This document shows positions 34,155-46,600 of a DNA stretch of 64,000 nucleotides, piece after piece. The notes under the pieces were generated by a model. That model had not been told where the DNA came from, ran no database searches, and saw only the letters and a program-made list of their open reading frames with translations. Origin of the DNA: Henricia sp. BOLD:AAB3569 (taxonomy: Eukaryota > Echinodermata > Asteroidea > Spinulosida > Echinasteridae). The stretch lies in NCBI GenBank assembly GCA_037783545.1, contig JBBELK010000397.1:248001-312000 (forward strand), written 5' to 3'. A program made the translations under genes and the position numbers. Numbering within the stretch: position 1 is the first letter of the stretch; each line of letters begins with the position of its first letter.

Positions 34155-35193
34155 AGACGAATAATTACACACACGCATACTCCTCGACAGTACATTACCA
34201 TAATAACGGTTATTACATGTACCACGACTGGCGCCAATTTCACTTTTGCTAATTGAAGTTCCCGTTGTCAACTCGTCGATTTGAGCTGCATCATTATGTC
34301 GGGACCTTCATCTCCACACAACTCCATCTATTAGTATCGGTAGACCAGAAGAATCTACGGCGTGATTCAAAGTGCGTGGGGTTCATTCGAGAACACCATC
34401 CATAGGTGTGACGTCAGTTGCCGTCCTAACTGGGTCTAAACATTCGTTGGTAAAGCGCAGGATAACAGTTCATTGGTTTTATTGTGGACCCAGTAACCTA
34501 TAGACGATATGCCCTCTGACGTCACAACAAACCAAAACACGCCCGGCTTTATGCGCACGCATCATGTTTTACATAAATTTGGAATTAAATTCAAATTGTT
34601 TTATTTGTCCAAGTTTTTAAAAAATTAACATGCTCTTTTGATCACATGCTCCATACAATTAAAATTATTAGTACACATGTATGCTTAGGTCGCATGCCAA
34701 ATCGTCTTTGAATTTTGTGACCTTTGGCATCATTACCAAACCAAATTTATGCAAAACAGAATGCGCGCGCATGCATATACGACGACCAATTTTCAACAAA
34801 GGGCGCTTTAGATATTAAAAAAAAGCACATACCCTTGGCAACACGCAAAGGGTCACGTTTTCACTTAGTACTCCATACTGCGGTGTCCCTTGGAACATTT
34901 TGTGTTCAACCTCTAGCTCTTTTTGTTCTTCCACTTCAAGAAGGCCGAGACTTGCGCAGCACTGAAGACATTCTGTAACTTTTACCGCCAATAGGCCACG
35001 CGCCACGTAGACAGGTTGCGAATGGGACAAATGTTTGCAGCGTTCGAGGAAGAAGCAAACGTTGGTTTTTAGGTGAACGTCGCGAACGTGGCGATACGAT
35101 ATAACCATGCACGAGCGGTTTTGCGGTACGAAATTTAATTTGGTGTACCCAAAACTCCTAAGCGTATACATGTATATCTTTGTCAGAAAATGT

Positions 35194-36860
35194 TACACTG
35201 TAAACAAAACACTTGTTTTTACAGGAAATTCATGGCAGCCAGTATGCCAGGAATTTCCTGTAAAAATGACAGTAAGGGTAATATAACAGATGAGCTGTAT
35301 ACTTTAACAGCCTCGGCAACTCGTCATTCTACATCAGTACAGTCCCGTAAAAGTACAGTATCAGAAACCCGTCATTCCACGGCACACCTCATAAAAAACT
35401 GTCACTGCCGTCATTTTACGGCAGTGCAGCACCCGTCATTCTACTATAGTACACCGTTTCTTTTTCGGTGTGTATATAAGACAACACCCAAGGTGTAAAT
35501 TAACACCAGCATTTGGTGTTAACAAAAATTTGATTTAATTTATCCGCACTAATCCGTTCGTGGTGGAACGGCAGTGTGATTGGCAATTGCCATTGTCCTC
35601 ATCATGATTTGCGAATACAGGCAAATGCCTATTTTAATAATTTATTTACAACCCCGTAAGAAGTAATGATAATCTAATAAGAAAAACCAATACAGATAGT
35701 CTAGCCATAATGCACCTATCAATTGTTTCCCCCACCCCTCCCCCGGGTTGTCCACCCCTTAGGTGGGGATTTGGTCACGATTTTCATGCCCCAGGGTGGG
35801 GATTTTAGGAGAAATAATATATTCAGCGCACCTGGGGGGAAAACATGCACATTTTTCCCCCAGGGGTGGGGATGTTGTCACCCAAATTATGCCCCAGGTG
35901 TGGGGATTTTGTCACGCGAAAAGTGACAATCCCCACCTTTTAGTGGGTGTTGTTGTTGTTGTATATTTTATGGCATCTTCGGCAACTTTATGCCATCAAC
36001 TATACGGTTTTAGCTTTAACTATACTATATTATCAACTTGAGATGACGAAGAAGGAGTTGCAGTTTTAGAAGTGGGAGGAAAACCCCCAGAGAAATGCCC
36101 CAGGGGAAAACCCACGCGGTCAAGTAGGGACTGCAAACCCAATCCACATACACGACCCGGATTCGAACCCGGGACCCCAGAGGTGAAAGGCGAGGAAAGA
36201 ACCGCTACGCCAACCCGACCGCTCCATCATGATTTGCGAATACAGGCAAATGCCTATTTTAATAATTTCTTTACGAAGTAATTATAATATAATAAGGAAA
36301 ACCAATATAGATAGTTTAGCCTTAATGCACCTATCAATTGTTTCCCCCACCCCTACCCTGGGCTGCCCCACCCCTTAGGTGGGGATTTGGTAACGATTTT
36401 TATGCCCCAGGGTGGGGATTTTGACACGTAGAAATAATATTTTCAGCGCACCTGGGGGAAAACATGCACATTTTCCCCCAGGGCCAGGGGTGGGGATGTT
36501 GTCACCCAATTTATGCCCCAGGTGTGGGGATTTTGTCTCGCAAAAAGTGACAATCCCCACCTTTTAGGGGGTGGGGAGTGAAGGGTGGGGAAAACAATTG
36601 ATAGGTTCATAAGTACAAGTACAACGTGGTGACTATGGGTAATAATGCACAAACGTGGAAAAATTATCAGAAACGCCAGTAGCCAATCAAATAGCTGAAT
36701 TTCCGCGTATGCAAAAATTACAACTGATCGTGAAAATTTACAACATCTTCCTGTAATTTAAACAAAAGCAGTTAAAACAAAGGTAACAACGTTCAAATCC
36801 CGTTTACGCATCTTACGGGAGAAAATTGGCGTAATTTTACGATTTTTGTTTTTACAGTGT
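35194..36860. repeat. Composite element with ACACTGTAAA-type ends
   Basis: ACACTGTAAACAAAAC at the left is inverted as TTTTGTTTTTACAGTGT at the right. Inside are GTCATTCTAC-type repeats (35318-35450), two versions of a block with CCCCAGG-GTGGGGAT units (35720-35940 and 36345-36595) and a duplicated stretch ATGATTTGCGAATACAGGCA (35608 and 36229). A tRNA-derived segment sits between the two blocks. Its origin as one mobile unit is inferred. Confidence 0.55.
36120..36225 (-). repeat. tRNA-derived SINE segment
   Basis: On the minus strand TGGCGTAGCGGTTC resembles a Pol III A box and GGGTTCGAATCC (36159-36170) a B box. The anticodon arm does not fold well, so this is a SINE head rather than a working tRNA gene. 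Confidence 0.7.
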
Positions 36861-37676
36861 ACAGATAAACGAAATATTTCGAAGGAATGATATGCAAAGC
36901 ATCCTATTCTGCATTAGAATCTTCTCTGCATAAAATATATTATTTTATCGCCACAATTGCCCAATATTGGGTAGATTACTGCCACCTTTTGCAAAAACCA
37001 CTCCTAGTTCAGCCCCTTTCGTCAAATTAAGCTCGCCACTGGTTGATTTTACGACTATAAATTTACTTCGATTTATTTGCCTGTATTAGATGTTTATTAT
37101 ACTCCGTGTTTAGATTATTCCTGGGGTCGAAGCGAAGAAATTCTAGATTTGACGCTTGGGGGAAATGCTATAAATAAAATATGAGACTGCACTTGGGCTA
37201 TATCTGTCTCCGGCACTGGATCGTTTCGCCCGTACCGTACACGACCGTAGTTCGCCAGCGCTTTGCACGGTCAGCTATCTTTTAACGATGTCAACTCACA
37301 ACCGAATGCAAATCACGCGCGCACTATAGCCACGGCGCGCGCAGCGAGGCATATTATGCTACGGGATTGGGTGTGACCGGCGGAAGCGCGCGATGCGACA
37401 GCTATATGCTATGACGGCTCGTGCGTGCGGGCGTCGACAGACACTGTCAGTGAAAATATACATCCGCTCCGATGTTTTGTATTGACACATTACTGACCAA
37501 CACAATACATTCTTGTGGTATTATTGTGGTTTAGATATTTTATGATATCACTCCATTGTTTGGCGTTAACGCGGAGCAACAAATATCACTGCATCGCTAC
37601 ACCAGTGGTTCCTCCGCACCGAAGCTCAATCCGACGACCATTTAACACGAAGAGTTGAAAATCACCACTATTCGCA

Positions 37677-40600
37677 ATGGGAGGTAAGATCATAATCTTT
37701 ATATTTGCTCAAATCGTGACCTACATGAATGAATATTTTTGTGTTTGTTGAACCAACCAGTTCTTTGTTACGCTCAAGGGTTGTTTATTCTGTTTTTTAA
37801 CCCGTCAATCGATCTGCTGCAGGCGGCCTCTGTGTGAGTGAATCGTTCGATAGGAGCTGCATGTGTGACCGATAGAACCATTTCATAATCAGACACGCGC
37901 ACAAACAGCCCTTGTACCTTTGAACTGTTGATACCGCATACTACGAGCGCTATTATTCATACAATAGAGGTTGAAAAACACTTTGAATACAAGTGTACAT
38001 TTCACTACGAGACGATTTACAGTTTTGGTCGATTTTGTTTTTGAATGCACATACTTAATCTGAAGAGAACACACCCCGCAAGAATTGCGACATCTAATAA
38101 ATAATTTAGTTCGCAACAGGTCATCGTTTAATATTACGAAACCAAACGTAGGCCTAATACAAATGTATTCGAGTATCTACTTATACAAACATATACATTG
38201 ACATTATGTACATACCGTACATGTATTTGTGTCATTTTGTTTTTAAATATATTATCTTGAGGCTGTTGGCAAACAAATGCCTTTAAACATTGCAGACACA
38301 ACACAACCCCCAAATACAATAGAAATCGAATCCCGATAAGGCCCTTACGATTTTTCTCTCATCCCAAGTTTAGATATTTTTCTGGATATTTTTCTAGCAT
38401 TTTGTAGAAAATACATTGTAGGATCTTATATAATATGCAGAATACTTTTACGATATAAGTACTATCGCATCAGATATCCATAACGAGATGCATGATCTGA
38501 TGTCTAGTTGCACAATAATTGCTGCGAAAGCTCGCTCAAAATTTATTGTCAATTATATTACACGTAGGCCTATGCATTGTATTCCAAAGATATAGCCCCG
38601 ACATAGCAGCTAGATCTATTATGCATGATGCACGAGTGATGCCATTTGGCATAATTGTACATGATCAACCAGAAATGAAACAGTACAGTGTGCAACAACG
38701 CAACATAAACGTATATACTTTTATACATGTTCCCTATTTATACTCGGCTTTCCTGCGGCCAGGGTCGATTTGTATCTGGAAAACAAATACATTTGAAAAC
38801 AATATTGAAAATTTTCCCTGGTTGCCGATTAGCTTTCTAATGAGATTTCAGTAAAAAAAACAACCCGACAATGTGAAGCAAAGTATCATTTATATGAAGC
38901 TTTGCAAACACGTGAAAATTTCATAAGCTGTACCATTTTACCAAAAACAGTTTTTAAATGTTATTCTAATTTTATTTCCAGTGTGAACTCGATCGTCCAG
39001 GGTATACGGCATCTTTAAATTAATTTTGGGGAAAAATATGTACACATTAGAGACATACAGTATGGAAATACAGTATTAAAAAATCCTTTGCAGGTAGTAT
39101 ACTTGTTTGGTAATTAATTACCCTCCAAACAAATTTCTGAATTATTATCTAAAAGCTTACTTGTTATCAAGATGGTAATAGTAGTAATCATCCTGTGAAA
39201 TTATTTCGTCTGAAGTGCCCCCAAAATGACCAAAATATTCGAATCTCCAAAGATCTTTGGAGCCATTCAATTATGTACAAAAACCGTGAATGGATTTTTC
39301 AGGTTTTCTGAAGTATTACTGCATCTAGCCTATGTGGCTGAAATTTAGGTAGTTTTAACAGTTTACCAAACAAGTATAGCCTACGACCTTTAAATTACGG
39401 AGAAACACGGGACTTATGGCTCATTATACGCATATTACCTAAGAATATTTTACAGTTTGACATGTATTGCAATTATAGTAGGTCTAAACTGAAGAAGAAG
39501 CCTTTAAAGTTGCACTGTCCGATTTTAGGCCGATTTGAGCGTCAACATTAAAAAAAAAGTTAAATTGCTATTTTTCTAGAATATAAAAAGTTATCAGCTT
39601 TCACTTGGTACCAAGAACGTAAAAATCCATCAAGAATTTATGCCAGTCGATTAAAATCTAGAAATAATAAAAGACAGGCCCTGTCTTTAAATGTATTCGT
39701 ATGACGTAAATGTACATGTGAAGCCCGTTTCAAGAAAAAGGCTTGTATCTCCAATTCCCGACGTCGGAAATTTTATTTTTTTAATATTTTTAGTTACAGA
39801 GACACGTAGGCCTAAGCTTTCTAAATTCGTTCGCTCGTGTAAATAAATTGTTTTAATCCTTTTACCCAAACACGGACAGTGAAACTTTAAATTCGTTCTC
39901 TAATCGCAAATTCATGACCTGATACGCAATCTTGTATAAGCTGACATAACAAGCTTAGACATGTAGACCCAGACTCCATCATAATAAGCTTGGGGCGAGC
40001 ATACATTCATTAATGATAACGGCACGTGCATCCCTAAACGCCTCGATGTCGCAGCCTTGAGCTACTCTTATTGTTCATTATTGTCACAATGCATAAATTA
40101 AAACATGCAGTCTGCATGTAATATTATATGCTTCGTGTACATTTTGTTTAGGGACAGGATCAAACGAAGTGCATGTAGAAACACAAAGTACATCTTCTTG
40201 CATGTGTACAAAGCGCTCGTCCCCAAGATGGCGGTTTGCAAAAAAGGCCTTTATTACAAAATACACACCAGGAGGGAGATTGCAAAACTTTAACACTATC
40301 AAATTATATTGTAATTTATTTAATTGGGTTCACAAGGAAAACCTGCAGCCGATTTCACGAAACCTTACGTATACGTAATCCCACTTGCGCAACTTTGTAT
40401 TGCATAAGTTGCGCAACATCTCTGCGACAAATACACGCATGCCGTGGGGCCTATGCCATATTCAAAAGATGCGCAAACTATGCACTTTTTCGTGAAATCG
40501 GCTGCTGAAGGAGTATACCACTGTGCCTTATAGCTCAGCGGGTAGAGTATCTGTCCGAAAAGTTAGAAGTCTCTGGTTCGAATCCCGATGAGGACTGTGT

Positions 40601-43600
40601 GGTTTTTCCCACATTGAATCCATGTTTGGTTTGTTTACGTTGGACAAATTTGATTGCAAATTGGATCACACAACAGTATATTTGAGTGATATTGACCTCA
40701 AATTGCAGTCTATTTCAACTACATGTAACCGTCCCTATATGGATCTATTGTATCATAGAGGAAGATTATCATTCTATACAAATGATTCTGTCGAGTTATT
40801 GACCTGTAACAACGTGAAACCACGTTTAATACTTGCAGGGATTAAAAAGCCCACGTGTCATTGTAAAGTTGATCGAGCATGGATGCATAATGGCCGTGAA
40901 CTTCAACTTTTCCTTTATCCATGATATTATTATTACTTATGTATAAACTGCAACCCGCACAATGGCGGAAATCGATTAAAATATGTACTTTCATAAATTA
41001 AGTGGTCGCAGGAAATTTTAGTCGAATGTGGAAATAGGAGATTCGTTTCATATCAACTAAAAATCTCACAAGGAAATAAAACACTCTTGTATTTTAACTA
41101 TTTTTTTCATTAAAACCAATCTGCAGGATTTGCAAACATCAACAAGCAAAAATATCAAATTTATTACGAAATTCCGTTTTCGACTGTAACTGTGTATACG
41201 AGTTTCTAATTTAAGTACATGGAGTATGGTGACATTTCTAATATTTGCAACATCTTCGTTAGAGTCTTCGTGATGGAAGACTCTGCTATATACAAACGTT
41301 CTTCTCCGACATTATAAGCACTTTATAATGACATTTTAAGACAACAAGATATCATATGCATTTATACATGACCTCGTCTTCAAGACGAGGCTTGGAAAGT
41401 GCAGTAGTCTCACGACTGGCACTTTCCAATCAGCAGTTTGGATTTATAGATCTGATTCAGGAGACCCAATTATTGAAACGTTCTATCGCATGAATATATG
41501 GTCTATTAATTGGCGCTTGCTTTGGGCACTTTATTGGCGTGTAAATAGGCCTAATGTGCAAATTTACAACTAATGCACGTTCAAAAAACGACTCTGTGAT
41601 CTGGCTGCATGGTTTTGAACTCAAGCATAATAACTATAGATGTAACAATAGAACCACAAAGCACCTACTCATGCATGACACACGGTGACAATGTGACTGC
41701 CCCCTGTCATGGCCGCCGTGCAAAGGCTCTATAGGCTATACACATTGAGTTTATTCAGAAGGTATATAGCACTTTAAAGACTAACTTAAAAAACTATGAA
41801 TGCTACAATTTGTGTGTAAAAAAGCTATATTAGGGCGACACGCTCAATAGGGCGACATTTTGGTGTAGCCCTAAAATTTTATTATAATAAATCATTTTTT
41901 AAGGTCAAAAACCATTTTTTTTTTAATCGAGAACCATTTTTATTAGGTCTAGAACCGTCTCTCTTAGGTCTGTAACCATCTTTGGAAGCTTTAGGTAAAA
42001 AATTAAGGTGTCATTTTGAGTGACTCTTGCCGAAATTTCGGTGGTCTCCGGGGAGAGTCTTCCCGAAATGTCGCCCTATTGCGGCATCCAGAGTTCTTAC
42101 AATTAGTATGAGCATACTATAGCAACAATACTTCATAAATTTTATGGAGTTTATTATTATCCCAAAGATCAAAACAACGTATTCCCCAAATGTATCATTA
42201 GAATACCCATGAAAGATGATGATGCTTCATGCGGTTTTCGTATCAAGCGCAGAGAAATACAATTCCTCCTTCATTAATCCGTACACTTAAACGACTGAAC
42301 CAGAACGGCATTCATTTTGTAAAGTGCTCGCTCGCAGATAACATTACCCCTCCAGACTCGGAAATGGACATGACCCCCTGAGTGCCGGGTTGGAAATGAA
42401 ATTGTAATACTGGCTGCACATTTCGAACATGTTATTGCGATATTTCCAAAACTATAGTCTGCGAAAACAATTAAACTAGAATAGCGATGGGACGATAAAT
42501 AGATCACGAAGTGACTCATTGACCATGCACATTCTGGATTCGTCATTGGTGTGTAAAACAACTTGGTGCTGACTAATATATTACACATCTGTGTTAAAAC
42601 CGTAAACCGCAAGGACCAGTACGATATTTGTTCTTCAGTTTGTACAATCAAAAGATATTTCTTGCATTCTATATACGCAGGTATGTACCAGTGTCACGTG
42701 GTTAAAGGTACAATCTTTCGCGATAAAGTGGGCGATAAAGTATGGGCGATAAAGTTTGGGGCGATACACTTGGGCGATAACGCTTGGGGCAGAGATGCTT
42801 GCAACATTGCAATTTGAAAAAGAGTAATTTGCCACGGGACACCCGCTTTTGACATGAAATTTTATAACTTACACCCAAGCCTTACTTAAAAGCCCATTGT
42901 ATCATTTGCAATGGCCAATTTGTTTTTTCATGAGTTGACAAGAAAAACCTTACTCAAAGTGTTGATAGCAATGGTAACGAACACCACATGAATTTACTTC
43001 CGTCCAAAATGGTATTTCATGCTGGAAATTGACAACCGAAGATGGTTTTTCTAAAAAAAGTCCCGTGCATGCACTTACCATTCACTTGTACACAAAATCC
43101 ATATATAGATTTTTCAAGGTTTTCCGAAGCATTGTTGCATCTAAGTAGCTAAATTTTCTTCAGGCTAGTTTACCAACATTCTTCCTTGGATATGTTACAC
43201 TCTTATTCCACGAATTTGTAAAAGGTTTTATCTTGCAAATGATACACAGGCCTTTAAAGCCTGAAAACAAACCATAGTATATAATTTAAGACATTTTATA
43301 ATTGCATACAGTATTTATGAAATTTGGGCGGAGTGGCATATAGTTTTATAAACTCCTCAAGTTCCAGTTCATAGATTTTTTAAGATGTCTTATTCGAAAG
43401 CTATAGCCTCAGCAACCCCCACCCCGCCCCCCAAACATATCCATAATTTATTTAAATTTATTTCTCAAGGTAAAGTTACCTCTAAGCGCAGTAAATTAAC
43501 CTATAATCTTTTAATAATGTAGTTAGACAGCTGTGCCACGAAAAATGCTATATTATTTATTTACCGAAACATTTTAAAGAGCATACGCAGCGAATACAGC

Positions 43601-46600
43601 GGACATGTTAAAAATTAAATGTCATAGATATCGGTTATCATTGCTGAAGTATAACCATATTATGAATATTTTTGCAGGACTGAAATAATCCGTTCACAAG
43701 TCAACGTGAATTATTTACAGTATGTCAACTGAAATTTTGCAGCGCAAAATGTTAACCGCATAATATTAGCGGCAGAGTGACAGAAAATTACATGTATAGT
43801 AGAGCACATTTTAATTCGAAAAATCTCTATAAACAACACTGAATTCAAAAGCTTATTTTATAAAACCGACAAAACATTCGCGGATAATTTTATGGATTAT
43901 AATCAATGGATGTGGGCCTATAGAGCGCAAGACTTGGGTGCGCGGCAAATTGCGACAATATTCTGTGCCTATATAATTTTATCGAATCAAAATAATTGTA
44001 CGTTTTTATCAGCAGTGTTTTTAAACCGAAATGTACATCGGTCTAAAAGCATCATAATTTATTTTGTGGAAGACGAACTCTAATAATGCCAATTGCATCT
44101 ATACTATCTGCAACAGTTTTGTAGTTTGTATACGTTTTAAAAAAAATTGAAAATGTGATTACGTTTTTATACCGTCTGATTTAAAATTAAATAAATAATA
44201 GTAGCACAACCGGTAGAGCATCTGCGCAGTTTGCGGGAGGTCCCGGGTTCAAATTTCAGCGATTTTTTTTTCTCAAACTGCAACAATGAATTTTTAAATT
44301 TCTATTGTAATGAGATGCTATATACTAAATGTTGCGTTCGATTATGCATATAGTGTATATACAGATAACGAATGCCATATGCTATAAATGTCATGTTGTA
44401 AATGCATCGTGGAGAATATATTGAACACTGAACTGTTATAAAACAGCCCTAAAGCCATAAAGCCCCAAGTCACGAAAGGTAACCGTAATTATTTTATTTT
44501 ACGGACTTGAAAACATTATTCCATCGGGATCCAAAGTCCGCAACGACTGCACGCGAGCAAGAATTGCAAAGATGACATGTTAAATTAAACCCCAAGATGA
44601 GGCCATTTCCCCTGGAAAACCGATTCATAAAATTAGCCTAGTATAGCTGCGCCCCAGTCGACCTTAGTATGCACATAATGCGCCAGGTTGCCCAGGACCT
44701 TGGCTGTAAATTCACGGCATAACAGCGGCGTATGCATTCATTATGCGGGTGGAGCAACAAATGCGAGTCTGCATAATCAAGTATATAAACGTGTGTGGCA
44801 GCGCCCAAGTTGAGCTATGACTAATGGCAGGCCATACTCGACTCGCTTCGAGGCGCAAATGACATATCTATTTTCCCCGTAAGTGCGTACGTGTGCTCGC
44901 TCCTCTTTCGATTAAGACAAGTGTCATCCTGACACTGTATGCACTTGGTGGGCGATAGAGGGCGCTCATCAGCATGCACGGAGTGTGCAAAGATACCCTG
45001 TCCTGGGAAAGATCACAAGAAGGGGAAATTAGAAAAGGAAGTTAGCTTTTCCTTGATACGCGAAATCAAAAGAATGCAGGCAGCCATTGGTGTGTGTCAT
45101 ACTTGACACGACATATATGACCATTACGCATGTACTGCCGCATGTCACTAAAGCTCAAAAATCCATAAGCTTAGCGTGTATGGTGTGTTTTAGTACAAAA
45201 CACAAGTCGCTGGCTTTAGTTCCAAAGCCCTTAGTTCCAAAGACCCTAAACTAATAACAAACCAACCGAGGCTTAATCTTGCACCAGAAGCCTATTCTTG
45301 CACCCCTGGAATACCGTAAGCGGTGCAGAAACATGAACCGCCGACATGATGACACGCACCAGTCATCGCTGCACTACACAGCCATACCCAAAAAGTGGTT
45401 CCCCTTCGGTAACGGGGTTATTCAGATACCGCGAGCTGTGGAGAATGCGCGGGTGTTCGTTTTGACACATTGGCGGATATTCCGAGGCAAAGCCGGTAAG
45501 TGCATGACGAAATCTCTCTGTGACGTCACGGTTTGTTTGCATGTGTGCTTTCCCACGGCTCTACAAACCACGTGATTCCTTCATGCTCCCAAAGAAATGC
45601 GCACGTGTGTCAAAGCGTGACGTCATTGTTCAAAAACAGATTAATCGATGTGCAAAATTTTTAAAAAAAATCGAATGATGCATGCAGTGGGCATTTAAAG
45701 AGCTGATGAAACGATTTCGTTTAGTTTATCACAGAAAGAAGTAAAACCTTTCGAGTTGAAGCTAATGGAGTTTTTTATTGTATGGATTGGAAATCATACT
45801 TTAGGTAAAACAATGTTCCCGTGTGAAATAATTGGAAAACTTGACACAGTTTCGTCGCTGGGGGCATGCCTTCAGACGCATAAGCAATGCCGCTTGTAGG
45901 CCTACTCAATGTTCTTTGCACCCAAATCTTCAGAAAGACAACGATATTTCCACATTTGGGTGGTTTAATGAAAAATATGAGAAATAAAAACTTGGCAATT
46001 TGTTAAAATACTAAGGAAAGCGAAATAAATACGATTTGTTGCAAATATTGGGGGCATTTTATACAGGCACATATTGTCGATATAGCGCCAGCACACGTCA
46101 CAAGATGACAATTTTCTCCGTCCAGATGGCATAGTGTTATACCAACATTATAATACAAGGAGCCCCTGGCGAGTCTCGGCACACGGCCTTTTGCCAATTT
46201 GTGCTAATATAATTTCCCATTTCCCCGGCAAGTGAGGCAGCCTTTAATTTGTAATTTGTGCGCTGATGTCTGGTCTCGGTCCGGGTTCTGGCGCAAGTCA
46301 GGCTTTATACGGGCGAGGAGGAAGCTAGGTGTTATGTTTGGCGCAGCTGAAGGGACGAGCGCGCCGTTGGTACGGTAGCTGGTCAAGCATTAATCCCGCT
46401 AAATATTGGTGCACGTACAGTTGACGACGTGTGGTTATTTCTATACCTGCGAGTCAATGTCTGGTGTTACGGCTTTCTACGTGGAAATTTAAGTTTTTCT
46501 GACCTTTTGCTACCATTTCGGACACCAAAATGTTTCTGGCTCATCGGTATTTTACGTCTACCAGCTTCTCGCTAAATCCCTGCCCGTCGATGTCGAGAAA

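Larger units (their letters stand above)
31300..37676. other. Repeat-rich intergenic region between DNAAF6 and M6
   Basis: No coding exon is supported. The DNAAF6 promoter and any 5' non-coding exon should lie in the first part, and the M6 promoter in the last few hundred bases (37200-37676 is CpG-rich). Defined repeats are at 31620-31903, 33182-33245, 33447-33746, 33915-34154 and 35194-36860. Confidence 0.55.

Noticed and set aside
35190..35498. 102-codon frame with RHST repeats
   Set aside because: Consists of the GTCATTC repeat inside the composite element 35194-36860.
40622..40924. 100-codon frame after the SINE in M6 intron 1
   Set aside because: No recognisable motif, no consistent splice sites in the phase M6 exon 2 needs, and AT-rich intron-like composition.
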